DNA of 64,000 nucleotides from Sulfurimonas hongkongensis. GTDB lineage: Bacteria; Campylobacterota; Campylobacteria; Campylobacterales; Sulfurimonadaceae. The translations under genes were made by a program, and so were the position numbers. Where the stretch lies: positions 62,001 through 126,000 of the forward strand of contig NZ_AUPZ01000005.1 in assembly GCF_000445475.1 (NCBI RefSeq). The letters are read 5' to 3'. Below, piece by piece: positions 63,884-64,000 of this stretch. The number at the start of each line of letters is the position of its first letter. Position 1 is the first letter of the stretch. The notes beneath the pieces were generated by a model. That model did no database searches, was not told the origin of the DNA, and saw only the letters and a program-made list of their open reading frames with translations.

Positions 63884-64000
63884 TATTACAAAACAGAGTT
63901 TATACCTTCTTTTTTTATCGATTATACTGCTTCTTTTTGTGCTAATATTTTCATTTTTAGTTCTTATACCTGAGGGAAAAAACTATAGAGAACAAAGAGG
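63873..64000 (+). CDS. PilO-like membrane protein, 3' partial
   Basis: Starts at ATG 63873, overlapping the PilN-like stop, and runs off the window. The visible 42 residues are MKINITKQSLYLLFLSIIL and on: a short polar start and one long helix, followed by LIPEGKNYREQR. Position and topology suggest PilO, the usual partner of PilM and PilN. Confidence 0.5.
   Translation, partial: MKINITKQSLYLLFLSIILLLFVLIFSFLVLIPEGKNYREQR

Overview
The window is AT-rich, densely coded chromosome from a Campylobacterota bacterium and reads most like Sulfurimonas or a close relative. This rests on recognised protein families and gene order (an HP0268-like gene next to miaB, yceD-rpmF-plsX-fabH, an ArsRS-type two-component pair, hemerythrin and cache sensors, NhaA and NhaC antiporters), not on a database search. 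No rRNA, tRNA, phage, IS element or CRISPR array was seen.

Layout. 1-3.3 kb: end of a DUF420 membrane protein, bcp, then rpsB-tsf behind a long leader. 3.3-10.3 kb: a type II NADH dehydrogenase-like protein, a LolD-like ATPase, fliR, a very acidic protein with a pseudo-receiver N-terminus, gmk, tatA and argS. 10.4-14.8 kb: a GNAT-like protein, an NhaC-type antiporter whose natural start seems to be ATA, a DnaQ-like exonuclease and nhaA. 14.8-19.3 kb: a BRCT-like/helical-repeat protein abutting a MoxR-type ATPase, then a flippase and an FkbM methyltransferase. 19.4-24.3 kb: metK, ferredoxin, ndk and the yceD-rpmF-plsX-fabH operon. 24.4-32.1 kb: HIT protein, DEAD-box helicase, a hemerythrin-NIT-GGDEF sensor, rmuC and a cache histidine kinase. 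32.1-37.8 kb: a heavy-metal RND efflux operon. 37.9-46.7 kb: response regulator, DoxX protein, a gene-free 0.7 kb with a strong small-RNA candidate, pssA, feoAB with a Fur-like box, a two-component pair and an MltF-like transglycosylase. 46.8-51.9 kb: rsfS-nadD, gap-pgk-tpiA, fabI. 52-55.8 kb: a degenerate NtrB/NtrC-like pair divergent from amt-glnK and an outer-membrane protein. 55.8-64 kb: orphan DppB-type permease, nusA, HP0268-like gene, miaB, acyltransferase, a tyrosine recombinase and a PilM/PilN/PilO-like set cut by the right edge.

The gene content is mostly housekeeping; the less ordinary signals are in the non-coding DNA. (1) At least eight genes have a -10 box 6-7 nt before the ATG and no Shine-Dalgarno, which is the layout of leaderless mRNAs. 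(2) The leaders of fabI and of the HP0268-like/miaB/acyltransferase operon are homologous, with short upstream ORFs overlapping as ATGA and a hairpin that can cover the ribosome-binding site; rpmF-plsX-fabH has a similar arrangement. All three operons contain lipid-synthesis genes. (3) Two families of hairpin repeats sit between genes and differ by compensating base changes. (4) A perfect TTGACA-N17-TATAAT promoter drives a transcript of about 90 nt ending in an intrinsic terminator, followed by a 20-codon hydrophobic peptide ORF. (5) The regulator next to amt-glnK keeps a P-loop and a Fis-type helix-turn-helix but lacks the GAFTGA loop of sigma-54 activators.
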